From: Candidatus Sulfotelmatobacter sp.
Lineage (GTDB): Bacteria; Vulcanimicrobiota; Vulcanimicrobiia; Vulcanimicrobiales; Vulcanimicrobiaceae
Assembly (NCBI GenBank): GCA_035504415.1
Contig: DATJRY010000010.1
Coordinates: forward strand, 186,001 to 250,000
Reading direction: 5' to 3'
DNA length: 64,000 nt
A program made the translations under genes and the position numbers. Positions 8,148 to 17,275 of this stretch are shown in pieces. The notes below the pieces were generated by a model. That model had not been told where the DNA came from, did not search any database, and saw nothing but the letters and a program-made list of their open reading frames with translations. The stretch's first letter is position 1, and each line of letters opens with the position of its first letter.

Positions 8148-11026
8148 GCACGGCGGCCGTGGACGGGTGGGCTTGGCTGGCCGACGCCTGGTACGACGCG
8201 CTCTTCGCCGTCGACGCGCAGTATCGCGTCGTCGCGATGAGCACGCCGGCCGCCGCGCTGTTCGGCCTCGCACGCGACGCCGCGGTCGGGCGGCTGCTGC
8301 GCGAGCTCTCGCCGCGCGCCGCCGACCTGATCGACCCGCTGATGGCGCGCGCCTTGACCGACGGCCGCGCCTCCGGCACCGGGCTCGAACCGTTCGCCCC
8401 CGGCGAAGCGTACACGATCGTCGCGATTCGCACCCCCGACGGCAGCGCCGTCGGCGTGACGGTGCACCGCGCCGCCGACGCGACCTGGCCCACCGACGAC
8501 GGCTTCGTGCGCGCCGAGCTCGACCTCGCCTACGCGCAGCTGCGCGCCTACACCGACAACGGGTCGCTGGCGTTCGTGCGCTGGGACGCGCAGCTGCGCA
8601 TCGTCGAGTGGTCGGAGCGCGCGACCCAGCTGTTCGGTTGGCGCTTCGAGGACGTCTTCGGCAAGACGTACGCCGAGCTGGGCCTGGTCCTCGACGAGGA
8701 TCGGGCGCAGGTCGAAGGCGCCGCTCGCGCCCTGCTCGACGGCACCTCCAACGTCTCGGAGAACCGCAACCGCACCCGCGACGGCCGCATCATCGACTGC
8801 CGCTGGTTCAACTCGGCGATCCGCCGTCACGACGGCTACCACATCGTCTCGCTGGTCGAGGACGTCAGCGACGTGCTGCGGGCGCGCGCCGCGGCGCAGG
8901 AGAGCGAAGAGCGCTTTCGCTCGCTGTTCGACTGGAGCCCCGATCCGATGTTCGCGCTCACGCGCGAGGGGATCATCACCCGCGCCAACGGCGCGGCGGC
9001 GCGCAACCACGGCTACGACGAAGCGCAGCTGCTGGGGCGGCCGATCGTCGACCTGATCGCCCCCGGCGACGAGCGTGACGCGAGCGAAGTGCTGCGCCGG
9101 GCCGCCGACGGGCGCGCGGCCAGCGTCGAGCTGCTGGCCCGCGGGGCGCGCGGCACGACCTATCCGATCCTGGCCACGATGGTGCCGATCGTGCTGCGCG
9201 GGCAGATCGCCGGCGTCCACCTGGTCGCGCGCGACCTGACCGCGATCCGGCGCGCCGAGCGCGCCGTCGCGACCCACACGGCGCGCCTGCGCGAGCTGTA
9301 CGTCGTCGCCGCCGCCGCGAACGCGACCGCCGAGAACCAGATTGCGGCGACCATCGAAGCCGGTTGCCGGCTGCTGAACCTGACCTGCGGCGCGCTCTAC
9401 GACGCCGAAGCGGACCGCTGCGTGGCCACCGTCGGCACGCCGATCTCGACCGCGTTCTGCCGGTTGGCGCTGGCGACCGACGGCGCGCTGGCGATCGAGG
9501 ACCTGCGCGAGCTGCCCAAGCTCGACGAAGAGTGCGCGATGCCCGGTTCCTACATCGGCACGACGATCGAAGTCGGCGGTGCGCCGTACGGCTCGCTGTG
9601 CTTCGTCGCCCCCGAGCCGCGCGCCGAGCCGTTCACCGAGAGCGACCGCGACCTGGTCCAGCTGATGGGCGCGCTGGTCGCCTCGGCGATCGAGCGCAGT
9701 CGCGCGCGGGCGCGCCTCAAGCATCTGGCCTACAACGATCCGCTGACCGCGCTGCCCAACCGCGCGTGGTTCACCGAGCGGCTGCGCGACGAGCTGGAGC
9801 TGGCGCGCGTCGACGGCGCGCGGGTCGCGGTCATGTTCCTCGACCTCGACCGGTTCAAGGACATCAACGACACGCTCGGCCACGCGCTCGGCGACCGGCT
9901 CTTGCGCCAGATCGGCGACCGTCTCACGACCGTCGTGGGGGGCGAAGGACTGGTCGCGCGGATGGGCGGCGACGAGTTCATCGTGCTGGTCGCGCACGAC
10001 CCGACGACGGCGCGGCTGGACCGACTCGCGCAGCGCATCGTCTCCGCCATCGACCAAGTGATCTTGCTCGACGGGTACGAGCAATACGTCACGACGTCGA
10101 TCGGGATCGCGGTCTTCCCGACCGACGGCGACGACGCCGACACGCTCATCAAGCACGCCGACGTCGCGATGTATCGCGCCAAAGAACGCGGCCGCAACAC
10201 GCACCAGTTCTTCACGCCGGCGCTGGGCGCGGGCTTGCGCACCCGCATCTCGCAGGAGAAATCGCTGCGCCGCGCGCTCGAGCGCGAAGAGTTCGTCATC
10301 CACTATCAGCCGCAGATCGATCTGTCCAGCGGCGAGATCGTCTCGGTCGAGGCGCTGGTGCGCTGGCAGCACCCCGAGCTGGGCTTGGTGATGCCCAACG
10401 ACTTCATCCCCAGTGCCGAGATGAGCGGCCTGATCGTGCGGCTCGGCGACTGGGTGCTGGAGACGGCCTGCCGCGACGTCCGCGAATGGGAGACGGTCTC
10501 GCCGGAGCTGCGGCTGGCCGTCAACCTGTCGGGGCGGCAGTTCCACCAAGGCGCGCTGGCGGCGAAGATCGGCGAGGTGCTCGCGCGGACCGGTCTGCGC
10601 GCCGACCGGCTGGAGGTCGAGATCACCGAGTCGGTCGCGATGAGCGACGCCGCGCTGTCGGTCCAGATCCTCGAAGAGCTCGGCCGGACCGGCGTGCGCG
10701 TCGCCGTCGACGACTTCGGCACGGGCTATTCCTCGCTGGGGTATCTGCGCCGCTTCCCGCTCGACTCGCTCAAGATCGACCAATCGTTCGTGCGCGACGT
10801 GATGACGGAGCCCGACGACGCGACCATCGTGCGTACGGTGATCGCGATGGCCCATAGCCTCGGGCTCGAGGTCTGCGCCGAAGGGGTGGAGACCGAGGAC
10901 CAGCTGGCCTTCCTGCGCCGCGAGCGCTGCGACCGGGTTCAGGGCTTCGCGATCGCGCGGCCGATGCACGCCGGGGCGATGACCCTGTTCCTGGCCGCCC
11001 GCGGGATTCGGCGCGCAGTCGGGTAA
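8144..11026 (+). CDS. PAS-PAS-PAS-GAF-GGDEF-EAL cyclic di-GMP enzyme
   Basis: 960 residues from a GTG overlapping the ALDH stop. Three PAS-like segments (about 10-110, 135-250, 262-385, the third with [16 protein letters not shown]), a GAF-like segment (about 395-515), a GGDEF domain (about 525-690) with [22 protein letters not shown] and an intact MGGDEF near 606-611, and an EAL domain (about 705-955) with [27 protein letters not shown] and AEGVET. Both catalytic halves keep their key residues, so it could make or break cyclic di-GMP depending on signals. No membrane helix is seen, so it senses cytoplasmic cues. Confidence 0.93.
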   Translation: MSTAAVDGWAWLADAWYDALFAVDAQYRVVAMSTPAAALFGLARDAAVGRLLRELSPRAADLIDPLMARALTDGRASGTGLEPFAPGEAYTIVAIRTPDGSAVGVTVHRAADATWPTDDGFVRAELDLAYAQLRAYTDNGSLAFVRWDAQLRIVEWSERATQLFGWRFEDVFGKTYAELGLVLDEDRAQVEGAARALLDGTSNVSENRNRTRDGRIIDCRWFNSAIRRHDGYHIVSLVEDVSDVLRARAAAQESEERFRSLFDWSPDPMFALTREGIITRANGAAARNHGYDEAQLLGRPIVDLIAPGDERDASEVLRRAADGRAASVELLARGARGTTYPILATMVPIVLRGQIAGVHLVARDLTAIRRAERAVATHTARLRELYVVAAAANATAENQIAATIEAGCRLLNLTCGALYDAEADRCVATVGTPISTAFCRLALATDGALAIEDLRELPKLDEECAMPGSYIGTTIEVGGAPYGSLCFVAPEPRAEPFTESDRDLVQLMGALVASAIERSRARARLKHLAYNDPLTALPNRAWFTERLRDELELARVDGARVAVMFLDLDRFKDINDTLGHALGDRLLRQIGDRLTTVVGGEGLVARMGGDEFIVLVAHDPTTARLDRLAQRIVSAIDQVILLDGYEQYVTTSIGIAVFPTDGDDADTLIKHADVAMYRAKERGRNTHQFFTPALGAGLRTRISQEKSLRRALEREEFVIHYQPQIDLSSGEIVSVEALVRWQHPELGLVMPNDFIPSAEMSGLIVRLGDWVLETACRDVREWETVSPELRLAVNLSGRQFHQGALAAKIGEVLARTGLRADRLEVEITESVAMSDAALSVQILEELGRTGVRVAVDDFGTGYSSLGYLRRFPLDSLKIDQSFVRDVMTEPDDATIVRTVIAMAHSLGLEVCAEGVETEDQLAFLRRERCDRVQGFAIARPMHAGAMTLFLAARGIRRAVG

Positions 11027-11035
11027 GCTCTGGCC

Positions 11036-12307
11036 GTGGACACGCTCGCGCCCCCTCTGATCGATCGGGAGGCCATGGCGTCCCGCTATCGCGCGAACCG
11101 CCGGCGCACCGCCGGTCTGTTCGCGACGATCGCTCCCGACGCATACACCGACGCCCCGATTCCGTTACGCCACCCGTTCGTCTTCTACGACGGACACCTG
11201 CCCGCGTTCGCGTACATCACGCTGGTGCGCGACGCGCTGCACCGCCCCTCGCTCGACGCCGCGCTCGAGACGCTCTTCAACCGCGGCATCGACCCGCGCG
11301 ACGCGGCGCTCGCGGCGCAACACAAGCGGGCCGTCTGGCCGGAGCGCGCGGCGGTCGAAGCGTTCGGCGCGGCCTGCGACGCGGCCGTGCTCGACGCCTA
11401 CGCGCACGCGACGCTCGAAGACGACGACAATCCGAACCTGGTCCGCGGGCAAGCGGCGTTCAACATCCTCGAGCACGAGGAGATGCACCACGAGACGCTG
11501 ACGTACATCATTCACCGCCTGGAGCGCGCGAAGCAGCGCGGACCGCGCACCGCGCATCGCGACGTCGCGCCGCCGCGCCGCGACCCGATCGCGATTCCGG
11601 CCGGACGCGCAACCCTGGGCGCACGCCGCGACGTGCTGCCGTTCGGCTGGGACAACGAGTTCGAGGAGACCGTCGTCGACGTCGCCGCGTTCGGTATCGA
11701 CCCCTACGACGTCACCAACGGCGACTATCTGGCCTTCGTCGACGCCGGCGGACCGGTACCCCCGAACTGGTTCCGGCGCGATGGCGCCTGGTGGCTGCGC
11801 GCGGTCTTCGACGACCTGCCGCTGCCGGCGTCGTGGCCGGTCTACTGTACGCAGGAGCAGGCCGACGCCTTCGCTCGCTGGAGCGGCGCCCGGCTCATGA
11901 CCGAACCCGAATACCATCGCGCCGCGTACGGCACGCCCGCGGGCGCCGAGCGGCCGCAGCCGTGGGGCGACGCGGAGCCCGACCCGGCCCGGCACGGGAA
12001 CTTCGGCTGGCGCCGGTTCGACCCCGAGCCCGTCGGGAGCTCGCCGGGGGGCGCCAGCGCCTGGGGCGTCGAGGACCTGGTCGGCAACGGCTGGGAGTGG
12101 ACGTCGACCCCGTTCGGCCCGCTACCCGGCTTCGCGCCGATGGCCTCCTACCCGCCCTACTCGACGGACTTCTTCGACGGCGCCCACCTGGTGATGAAGG
12201 GCGCCGCGCCGGTCACGGCCGCGACCCTGGTCCGCCGCTCGTTCCGGAACTGGTTCTACCGGGACTATCAGTTCATGTACGCGACGTTTCGGCGGGCGTA
12301 TGGGTAA
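11036..12307 (+). CDS. EgtB-like nonheme iron oxygenase (DinB + formylglycine-generating-enzyme fold)
   Basis: 423 residues from a GTG 9 bases after the previous stop. The N-terminal DinB-like four-helix part carries YDGHLPAF (about 45-55) and EHEEMHHET (about 148-156), which supply the three-histidine iron site; the C-terminal half (about 190-420) is an FGE-sulfatase fold ending in NGWEWTSTPF and RRSFRNWFYRD. EgtB joins hercynine to a thiol with oxygen in ergothioneine synthesis; related proteins make ovothiol or selenoneine. No egtD-like methyltransferase or egtC is adjacent, so the precise product is uncertain. Confidence 0.8.
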   Translation: MDTLAPPLIDREAMASRYRANRRRTAGLFATIAPDAYTDAPIPLRHPFVFYDGHLPAFAYITLVRDALHRPSLDAALETLFNRGIDPRDAALAAQHKRAVWPERAAVEAFGAACDAAVLDAYAHATLEDDDNPNLVRGQAAFNILEHEEMHHETLTYIIHRLERAKQRGPRTAHRDVAPPRRDPIAIPAGRATLGARRDVLPFGWDNEFEETVVDVAAFGIDPYDVTNGDYLAFVDAGGPVPPNWFRRDGAWWLRAVFDDLPLPASWPVYCTQEQADAFARWSGARLMTEPEYHRAAYGTPAGAERPQPWGDAEPDPARHGNFGWRRFDPEPVGSSPGGASAWGVEDLVGNGWEWTSTPFGPLPGFAPMASYPPYSTDFFDGAHLVMKGAAPVTAATLVRRSFRNWFYRDYQFMYATFRRAYG

Positions 12308-12377
12308 GGACGGAGAAACGGACGCTCGCTCGGTCTCCGAGGAACCTGCCCGATCGGGGGGCCTCCTCGCCTCGCTC

Positions 12378-12407
12378 TTGCCCTGGTATACCAGCTTCGA
12401 GTAGACT
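12378..12407 (+). promoter_or_regulatory. Putative promoter of the oxalate/formate antiporter
   Basis: TTGCCC (12378-12383) and TAGACT (12402-12407) are spaced by 18 bases and fit a weak sigma-70 promoter upstream of the antiporter. The palindrome at 12383-12394 lies in the spacer, a placement typical for a repressor that blocks RNA polymerase. Confidence 0.45.
12383..12394. promoter_or_regulatory. Palindromic operator-like site CTGGTATACCAG
   Basis: A perfect 12-bp palindrome. Its half TGGTATAC is the same as the half-site of the 17-bp palindrome upstream of the gntR-family gene at 19753-19769. FadR-type GntR repressors bind such short palindromes with a central TATA/GTATAC core. I infer that the GntR protein encoded at 19045-19728 controls the antiporter through this site. 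Confidence 0.6.
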
Positions 12408-12466
12408 TTTGTCCAAGTGTAAGAAAGTTGCTGCAGCGCGCAGTTACCGCGACGGAGGAAAACGCT

Positions 12467-13762
12467 TTGACTGACTCCTCACCCTTGCGCAACCGATGGC
12501 TCCAGCTCGCGTTGGCCGTCCTCGCGATGATCTGCATCGCCAACCTTCAGTACGGTTGGACCTTGTTCGTCAAACCGCTGACCGATGCGACCCAGAACGG
12601 CGGCCACCATTGGACGAAGGCCGCGGTCCAGTCCGCCTTCACGCTGTTCGTCCTGTTCGAGACCTGGATCGTGCCGTTCAACGGCTGGTTCGCCGACCGT
12701 TTCGGCCCCAAGCCGATGGTCGCGCTCGCCGGCATCCTGGTCGCCGCCGGGTGGATCGTCAACGCGCACGCCGGCAGCATCGGCGGGCTGCTGACCGGTG
12801 AGGCGCTCAGCGGCATCGGCGCCGGTCTGGTCTACGGCACGATGGTCGGGGTCGCGGTGAAGTGGTTCCCCGACAAGCGCGGCCTCGCGGTCGGCCTGAC
12901 GGCGGCCGGCTTCGGCGCCGGCGCCGCGCTGACGGTCATTCCGATCGCCCACATGATCCACGACAAGACGGCCGGCTACCAGGCCGCCTTCCAAACCTTC
13001 GGCATCGCCCAGGGCGTGGTCGTCCTGATCATCGCCGCGTTCTTGGCCTTCCCGCGCCAAGAAGAGATCGTCGCGGTGACGCCGGTCAACGGCGGCGCGC
13101 TCGCGCGGCAACGCAAGAACAGCTACACGCCGCTGCAGATGCTCTCCAGCCCCTCGTTCTACTTGCTCTACATCATGATGACGATGATCGCGACGGGCCT
13201 CTTGTTCGTCACCGCGCAGGTCGCGCCGATGGCGGGCGACTACGGCGTCGCGGCGATCCTGCCGCTGGCACTCGTCATCGACAACCTCACCAACGGCGGC
13301 AGCCGCATCTTGTTCGGCTGGATATCCGACCGCATCGGGCGTGAAGCGACGATGGCGATCGCGTTCACGTGCGAGGCTCTTGGGTTGCTGGGCCTGATCT
13401 TCGCGGCGCACAACCCGGCGCTGTTCATCATCTGCGCCGCCGCGACGTTCCTCGCGTCGGGTGAGATCTACAGCCTGTTCCCCGCCAGCTGCACCGACCT
13501 GTTCGGCACGAAGTACGCGACCACGAACTCGGGGCTGCTCTACACCGCGAAGGGAACGGCGTCGTTCGTCGTTCCGATCGCGAGCCTGATCTACGCCTCG
13601 ACCGGTTCGTGGTCGGCGATCCTGGGCGTGCTGGTCGCGTTCAACATCATCGTCGCCGCGCTCGCCTTGGGCGTCCTCAAGCCGATGCGCGAACGCGCGG
13701 TGGCGTCCGAAGCGTCTCCCTCGCCCGTGCTCGGTGCGGCCGGCGCAGCTCCTGCTCGCTAG
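12467..13762 (+). CDS. oxlT: MFS oxalate/formate antiporter (OxlT-like)
   Basis: 431 residues from a TTG start at 12467, chosen because GGAGGAA (12454-12460) lies 6-8 bases before it; an earlier TTG in frame at 12428 has no ribosome site. Twelve hydrophobic segments of the major facilitator fold. Two positive residues that matter in Oxalobacter OxlT for carboxylate binding appear to be kept: R280 in NGGSRILFGW and K362 in YTAKG. Likely imports oxalate and exports formate, which with cytoplasmic oxalyl-CoA decarboxylation would consume a proton and build a proton gradient. The convergent operon ahead encodes the matching enzymes. Confidence 0.85.
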   Translation: MTDSSPLRNRWLQLALAVLAMICIANLQYGWTLFVKPLTDATQNGGHHWTKAAVQSAFTLFVLFETWIVPFNGWFADRFGPKPMVALAGILVAAGWIVNAHAGSIGGLLTGEALSGIGAGLVYGTMVGVAVKWFPDKRGLAVGLTAAGFGAGAALTVIPIAHMIHDKTAGYQAAFQTFGIAQGVVVLIIAAFLAFPRQEEIVAVTPVNGGALARQRKNSYTPLQMLSSPSFYLLYIMMTMIATGLLFVTAQVAPMAGDYGVAAILPLALVIDNLTNGGSRILFGWISDRIGREATMAIAFTCEALGLLGLIFAAHNPALFIICAAATFLASGEIYSLFPASCTDLFGTKYATTNSGLLYTAKGTASFVVPIASLIYASTGSWSAILGVLVAFNIIVAALALGVLKPMRERAVASEASPSPVLGAAGAAPAR

Positions 13763-13784
13763 CGCTCGGACCGACCCGAACAAA

Positions 13785-13821
13785 GAACGCCCCCGGCTCC
13801 GGCCGGGGGCGTTCTTCGTTT
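13785..13821. terminator. Bidirectional intrinsic terminator
   Basis: GAACGCCCCCGGC (13785-13797), a TCCG loop and GCCGGGGGCGTTC (13802-13814) make a perfect 13-bp stem. TTCGTTT follows on the plus strand and TTTGTTC follows on the minus strand. It separates the antiporter from the convergent acyl-CoA synthetase gene and can stop both transcripts. Confidence 0.88.
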
Positions 13822-13840
13822 CGGCTCCGTGCGAGCGCGA

Positions 13841-15988
13841 CTACAAGAGTCCCGCGCCGCGGGCCCACTTGTACTTGGCGCCCAGCGCCAGGACCGGCGT
13901 CTCGCAGTTGTACGGATACGCCGGGATGCCGTGGTCGAACAGGTACTCCGAGGCTTCCTCGACCTCGACGTCGCCGGCCAGCGAAGCGACGACGGGCTTG
14001 TTGATGCCCTTGGCCCGCAGCTCCTCGACGACCTCGGTGATGACCTTCGCGAACACCATCGGCGGCGTCACGATCGTGTGCCAGTAGCCCAGGATGAGGG
14101 CGTGAATGCGGTCGTCCTCGAGGCCGAGGCGGACCGTGTTCTGATACGTCTTCGGCGGTTCGCCCCCGGTGATGTCGACCGGATTGCCCGACGCGCCGAA
14201 CGGCGGGATGAACTTCTTGAACGCCTCGTCGAGGTCGTCCGGGAACTTCATCAGGGAGAGGCCGGCGTCGACGCACGAGTCGGAGAGCAGCACGCCCGAA
14301 CCGCCGGCGCCGGTGATGATCACGACGTTCTCGCCCTTGGGCGTCGGCAGGATCGGCACCGCGCGCGCGAACGCCAGCATCTCGTTGAGGCCGCGGGCGC
14401 GGATGACGCCGCTCTGGCGCAGCACGTCGTCGTAGACCTTGTCGTTGCCGGCCAGCGCGCCGGTGTGCGAGCTGGCCGCGCGCGCGCCGAGCGAGGTGCG
14501 GCCGGCCTTGAGGACGATGACCGGCTTCTTCTTCGAGACGCGCTTGGCGACGTCGGCGAAGGAGCGGCCGTCCTTGAGGTCTTCCATGTGCATCGCGATC
14601 GCCTGGGTCGCGTCGTCCTGCTCGAAGAACGTCAGCAGGTCGTCTTCGTCGATGTCGGACTTGTTGCCCAAGCCGACGATGGCCGAGACACCCATCTTCG
14701 CCGAGCGGCTGAAGCCGACGATCGCCATGCCGACGCCCCCGCTCTGCGAGGAGAGCGCGACGTGGCCCTTGACGTCGTACGCGGTGCAGAAGGTCGCGCA
14801 CAGGTTCTTGGGCGTGTAGTAGAAGCCGTAGATGTTGGGGCCCATCAAGCGCACGTTGTACTTGCGCCCGATGGCCTGGATCTCGAGCTGACCTTCGACG
14901 TTGCCGGTCTCGGCGAAACCCGAGGGAATCAGCACCGCGCCGGGGATCTTCTTCTCGCCGACTTCGGTCAGCGCGGCGGCGACGAACTGCGCCGGGATCG
15001 CGAAGATCGCGACGTCGACCTCGCCCGGGATGTCCTTGACGGACTTGTACGCCTTGAGGCCGAGGATCTCGTCGGCTTTGGGGTTGATCGGATAGATCTT
15101 GCCCTGATAGCCCCCGTTGATGAGGTTCTTCATCACCGAGTTGCCGATCTTGCCGTCTTCCCCCGACGCGCCGATCACCGCGACCGCGTCCGGCCGCATG
15201 ATGCGGTTCATCGCGGTGACGATCTCGTCTTGGCTGGGCCGATAGCGGGGCGGTGCCGGGTTGAAGTCGACCAGGATGCGCACGTCGACCGCGGTCGCGC
15301 CCTTGGCCGTCGCGAAGACCGGGTTGAGGTCGACCTCGCTGATCTCGGGGAAGTCGGTGACGAGCTGTGAGACGCTTTCGATGATGTTCGCCAGCGTCTC
15401 GCGGTCGACGGGCTCGGAGCCGCGCACGCCGGTCAGCATCTGCGCCGCTTGGATGCCGTCGAGCATCGAGAGCGCGTCCTCCCGGGTGGCCGGCGCGAGC
15501 CGGAAGGTGACGTCCTTGAGGACCTCGACCAGCACGCCGCCCAGCCCGAAGGCGACCAGCTTACCGAAGCTGGGATCGGTGACGGCGCCGACGATCACTT
15601 CTTGCGCGCCGGTCGGCAGCATCTGCTGCACCTGCACGCCGGTGATCGTCGCGTCGGCCTTGTACTTCTTGGCGTTGGCGACGATCGTCTCGTAGCCGGC
15701 GCGCGCGGCCGCCGCGTCGGCGACGCCGACCAGCACGCCGCCCGCCTCGGTCTTGTGCAGGATGTCGGGCGAGACGATCTTCAGGACGACCGGAAAGCCG
15801 AGCTTCTCGGCCAGCTTCGCGGCCTCGTCGGGCGAGGTCGCGAGCCCTTCCTGCGGGACGGGGATGCCGTACGCGTCGGCGACGGTCTTCGCTTCGGGGG
15901 CCGAGAGCGCATCGCGCTTCTCGGCTTTGACGCGATCGAGAACAGCGCGAACCGCAGCTTGGTCGCGCGAGGTGCGCTCGAGCAGCAT
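13841..15988 (-). CDS. NDP-forming acyl-CoA synthetase (fused beta-alpha)
   Basis: 715 residues from ATG 15988, with AGGAGG about 10 bases upstream. N-terminal ATP-grasp part (about 25-240; GFPVVLKIVSPDILHKT), then a CoA-binding Rossmann part (about 265-360; VAVIGASGEDGKIGN), then the succinyl-CoA-ligase-like part with the phosphohistidine motif ASSHTGALAG. Order beta-alpha in one chain, as in fused acetate-CoA ligases (ADP-forming). These enzymes interconvert acyl-CoA + ADP + Pi with acid + CoA + ATP. As the last gene of gntR-oxc-frc-acs it may recover ATP from formyl-CoA or prime the cycle by activating oxalate or formate. Substrate is inference. Confidence 0.85.
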   Translation of the reverse strand: MLLERTSRDQAAVRAVLDRVKAEKRDALSAPEAKTVADAYGIPVPQEGLATSPDEAAKLAEKLGFPVVLKIVSPDILHKTEAGGVLVGVADAAAARAGYETIVANAKKYKADATITGVQVQQMLPTGAQEVIVGAVTDPSFGKLVAFGLGGVLVEVLKDVTFRLAPATREDALSMLDGIQAAQMLTGVRGSEPVDRETLANIIESVSQLVTDFPEISEVDLNPVFATAKGATAVDVRILVDFNPAPPRYRPSQDEIVTAMNRIMRPDAVAVIGASGEDGKIGNSVMKNLINGGYQGKIYPINPKADEILGLKAYKSVKDIPGEVDVAIFAIPAQFVAAALTEVGEKKIPGAVLIPSGFAETGNVEGQLEIQAIGRKYNVRLMGPNIYGFYYTPKNLCATFCTAYDVKGHVALSSQSGGVGMAIVGFSRSAKMGVSAIVGLGNKSDIDEDDLLTFFEQDDATQAIAMHMEDLKDGRSFADVAKRVSKKKPVIVLKAGRTSLGARAASSHTGALAGNDKVYDDVLRQSGVIRARGLNEMLAFARAVPILPTPKGENVVIITGAGGSGVLLSDSCVDAGLSLMKFPDDLDEAFKKFIPPFGASGNPVDITGGEPPKTYQNTVRLGLEDDRIHALILGYWHTIVTPPMVFAKVITEVVEELRAKGINKPVVASLAGDVEVEEASEYLFDHGIPAYPYNCETPVLALGAKYKWARGAGLL

Positions 15989-16002
15989 GGTAAGGGTGCC
16001 TC

Positions 16003-17265
16003 CTACAGGACGCCGGCGGCTTGGAGTTCCTGGACGCCGTTGCCGGTCCAGCCGATTTCTTTGAGGATCTGTTCGTTGTGCTCGCCGAGCAGTGGTGAAC
16101 GCTTCACCTCGACCGGAGTGTCCGACAGGTTGAGCGGACAGCCGACGGTGACGTACGTCCCGCGTTCGGGGTGCTCGACCTCGGCGATCATGCCGCGCGC
16201 GCGCAGCGATTCGTCTTCGATGAGGTCTTTGGTGCTCAAGATCGGTCCGCACGGGACGTCGATCGAGTTGAGCTGATCCAGCACTTCGTGCTTGGTGAGC
16301 GTTTGCGTCCACTGCTCGATCACGCCGAACACCTCGTCGAGGTGCTTGAGGCGTGCTTCGGGCGTGGCGTACTCCGGGTGTTCGACCAACTCGTCGCGGC
16401 CGATGAGCTTGGCCAGCGGCGCCCACACCGGCGGCTGGATGATCACGTAGACGTAGTCGTTGGGGCCGCCCGGCTTGCAGCGCAGCGCCGCGCCCGGTTG
16501 TCCGCCGCCCGACGCGTTCCCCGAACGCGGGACGAAGTCGCCGAACTCTTTGTTCGGGTACTCGTTGAGCGGCCCGTGCGCCAAACGCTGCTGATCGCGT
16601 ATCTTGACGCGGACCAGATTGAGCACGGCGTCCTGCATCGCGACGCTGACGCGCTGGCCGCGACCGCTGTGCGTGCGCTGGAAGAGTGCGGCCAGGATCG
16701 CGGCGACCATGTGGATGCCGCTCCCCGAGTCGCCGATCTGCGCGCCGGTCGAGGTCGGTGGGCCGTCCTCCCAGCCGGTCGTGCTCATCGAGCCGCCCAT
16801 CGCCTGCGCGACGGTCTCGTACGCCTTGAAGTCCTCGAACTTGCCGGGACCGAAGCCTTTGATCGAGGCGTAGATCATCCGCGGATTGAGCTCGCGGATC
16901 TTCTCCCAGGGAAAGCCCTGCCGGTCGAGCACGCCCGGGCCGAAGTTCTCGACCAGGACGTCGCAGTGCTCGATCAGCTTGGTGAAGATCGCCTTGCCGT
17001 CGGGCGTCTTGGTGTTCAGGGTGATGCTCCGCTTGTTGCCGTTGAGCATCGTGAAGTACAGGCTGTCGACGTTCGGCACGTCGCGCAGCTGGCCGCGGGT
17101 GATGTCGCCGCGGCCCGGCAGCTCGACCTTGATGACGTCGGCGCCGAGCCAGGCGAGGATCTGCGTGCACGACGGCCCGGCCTGGACGTGGGTCATGTCC
17201 AGGACCTTGATGCCGTCGAGCGCCTTGCGCGGGGACGCGCCGTTGGGGGAACCGTTGGTCGCCAT
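16003..17265 (-). CDS. frc: Formyl-CoA:oxalate CoA-transferase
   Basis: 420 residues, the normal size for this class III CoA-transferase (CaiB/BaiF family). It has Q28 in [10 protein letters not shown], the catalytic aspartate D179 in [10 protein letters not shown], and the mobile glycine loop [10 protein letters not shown] that shields the active site in Oxalobacter Frc; the C-terminal SPLLGEH is also family-typical. It moves CoA from formyl-CoA to oxalate, giving oxalyl-CoA for the decarboxylase encoded just upstream (10-base gap). The acyl-CoA synthetase follows after 14 bases. Other transferases of the family cannot be fully excluded, but the loop and context are strongly in favour. Confidence 0.9.
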   Translation of the reverse strand: MATNGSPNGASPRKALDGIKVLDMTHVQAGPSCTQILAWLGADVIKVELPGRGDITRGQLRDVPNVDSLYFTMLNGNKRSITLNTKTPDGKAIFTKLIEHCDVLVENFGPGVLDRQGFPWEKIRELNPRMIYASIKGFGPGKFEDFKAYETVAQAMGGSMSTTGWEDGPPTSTGAQIGDSGSGIHMVAAILAALFQRTHSGRGQRVSVAMQDAVLNLVRVKIRDQQRLAHGPLNEYPNKEFGDFVPRSGNASGGGQPGAALRCKPGGPNDYVYVIIQPPVWAPLAKLIGRDELVEHPEYATPEARLKHLDEVFGVIEQWTQTLTKHEVLDQLNSIDVPCGPILSTKDLIEDESLRARGMIAEVEHPERGTYVTVGCPLNLSDTPVEVKRSPLLGEHNEQILKEIGWTGNGVQELQAAGVL

Positions 17266-17275
17266 GGTGCGCGGC

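Noticed and set aside
8081-10969. 962-codon open frame on the minus strand opposite the PAS-GGDEF-EAL gene
   Set aside because: It is a high-GC shadow frame, rich in Arg, Gly and Asp with no domain, and it lies wholly opposite a protein with clear motifs.
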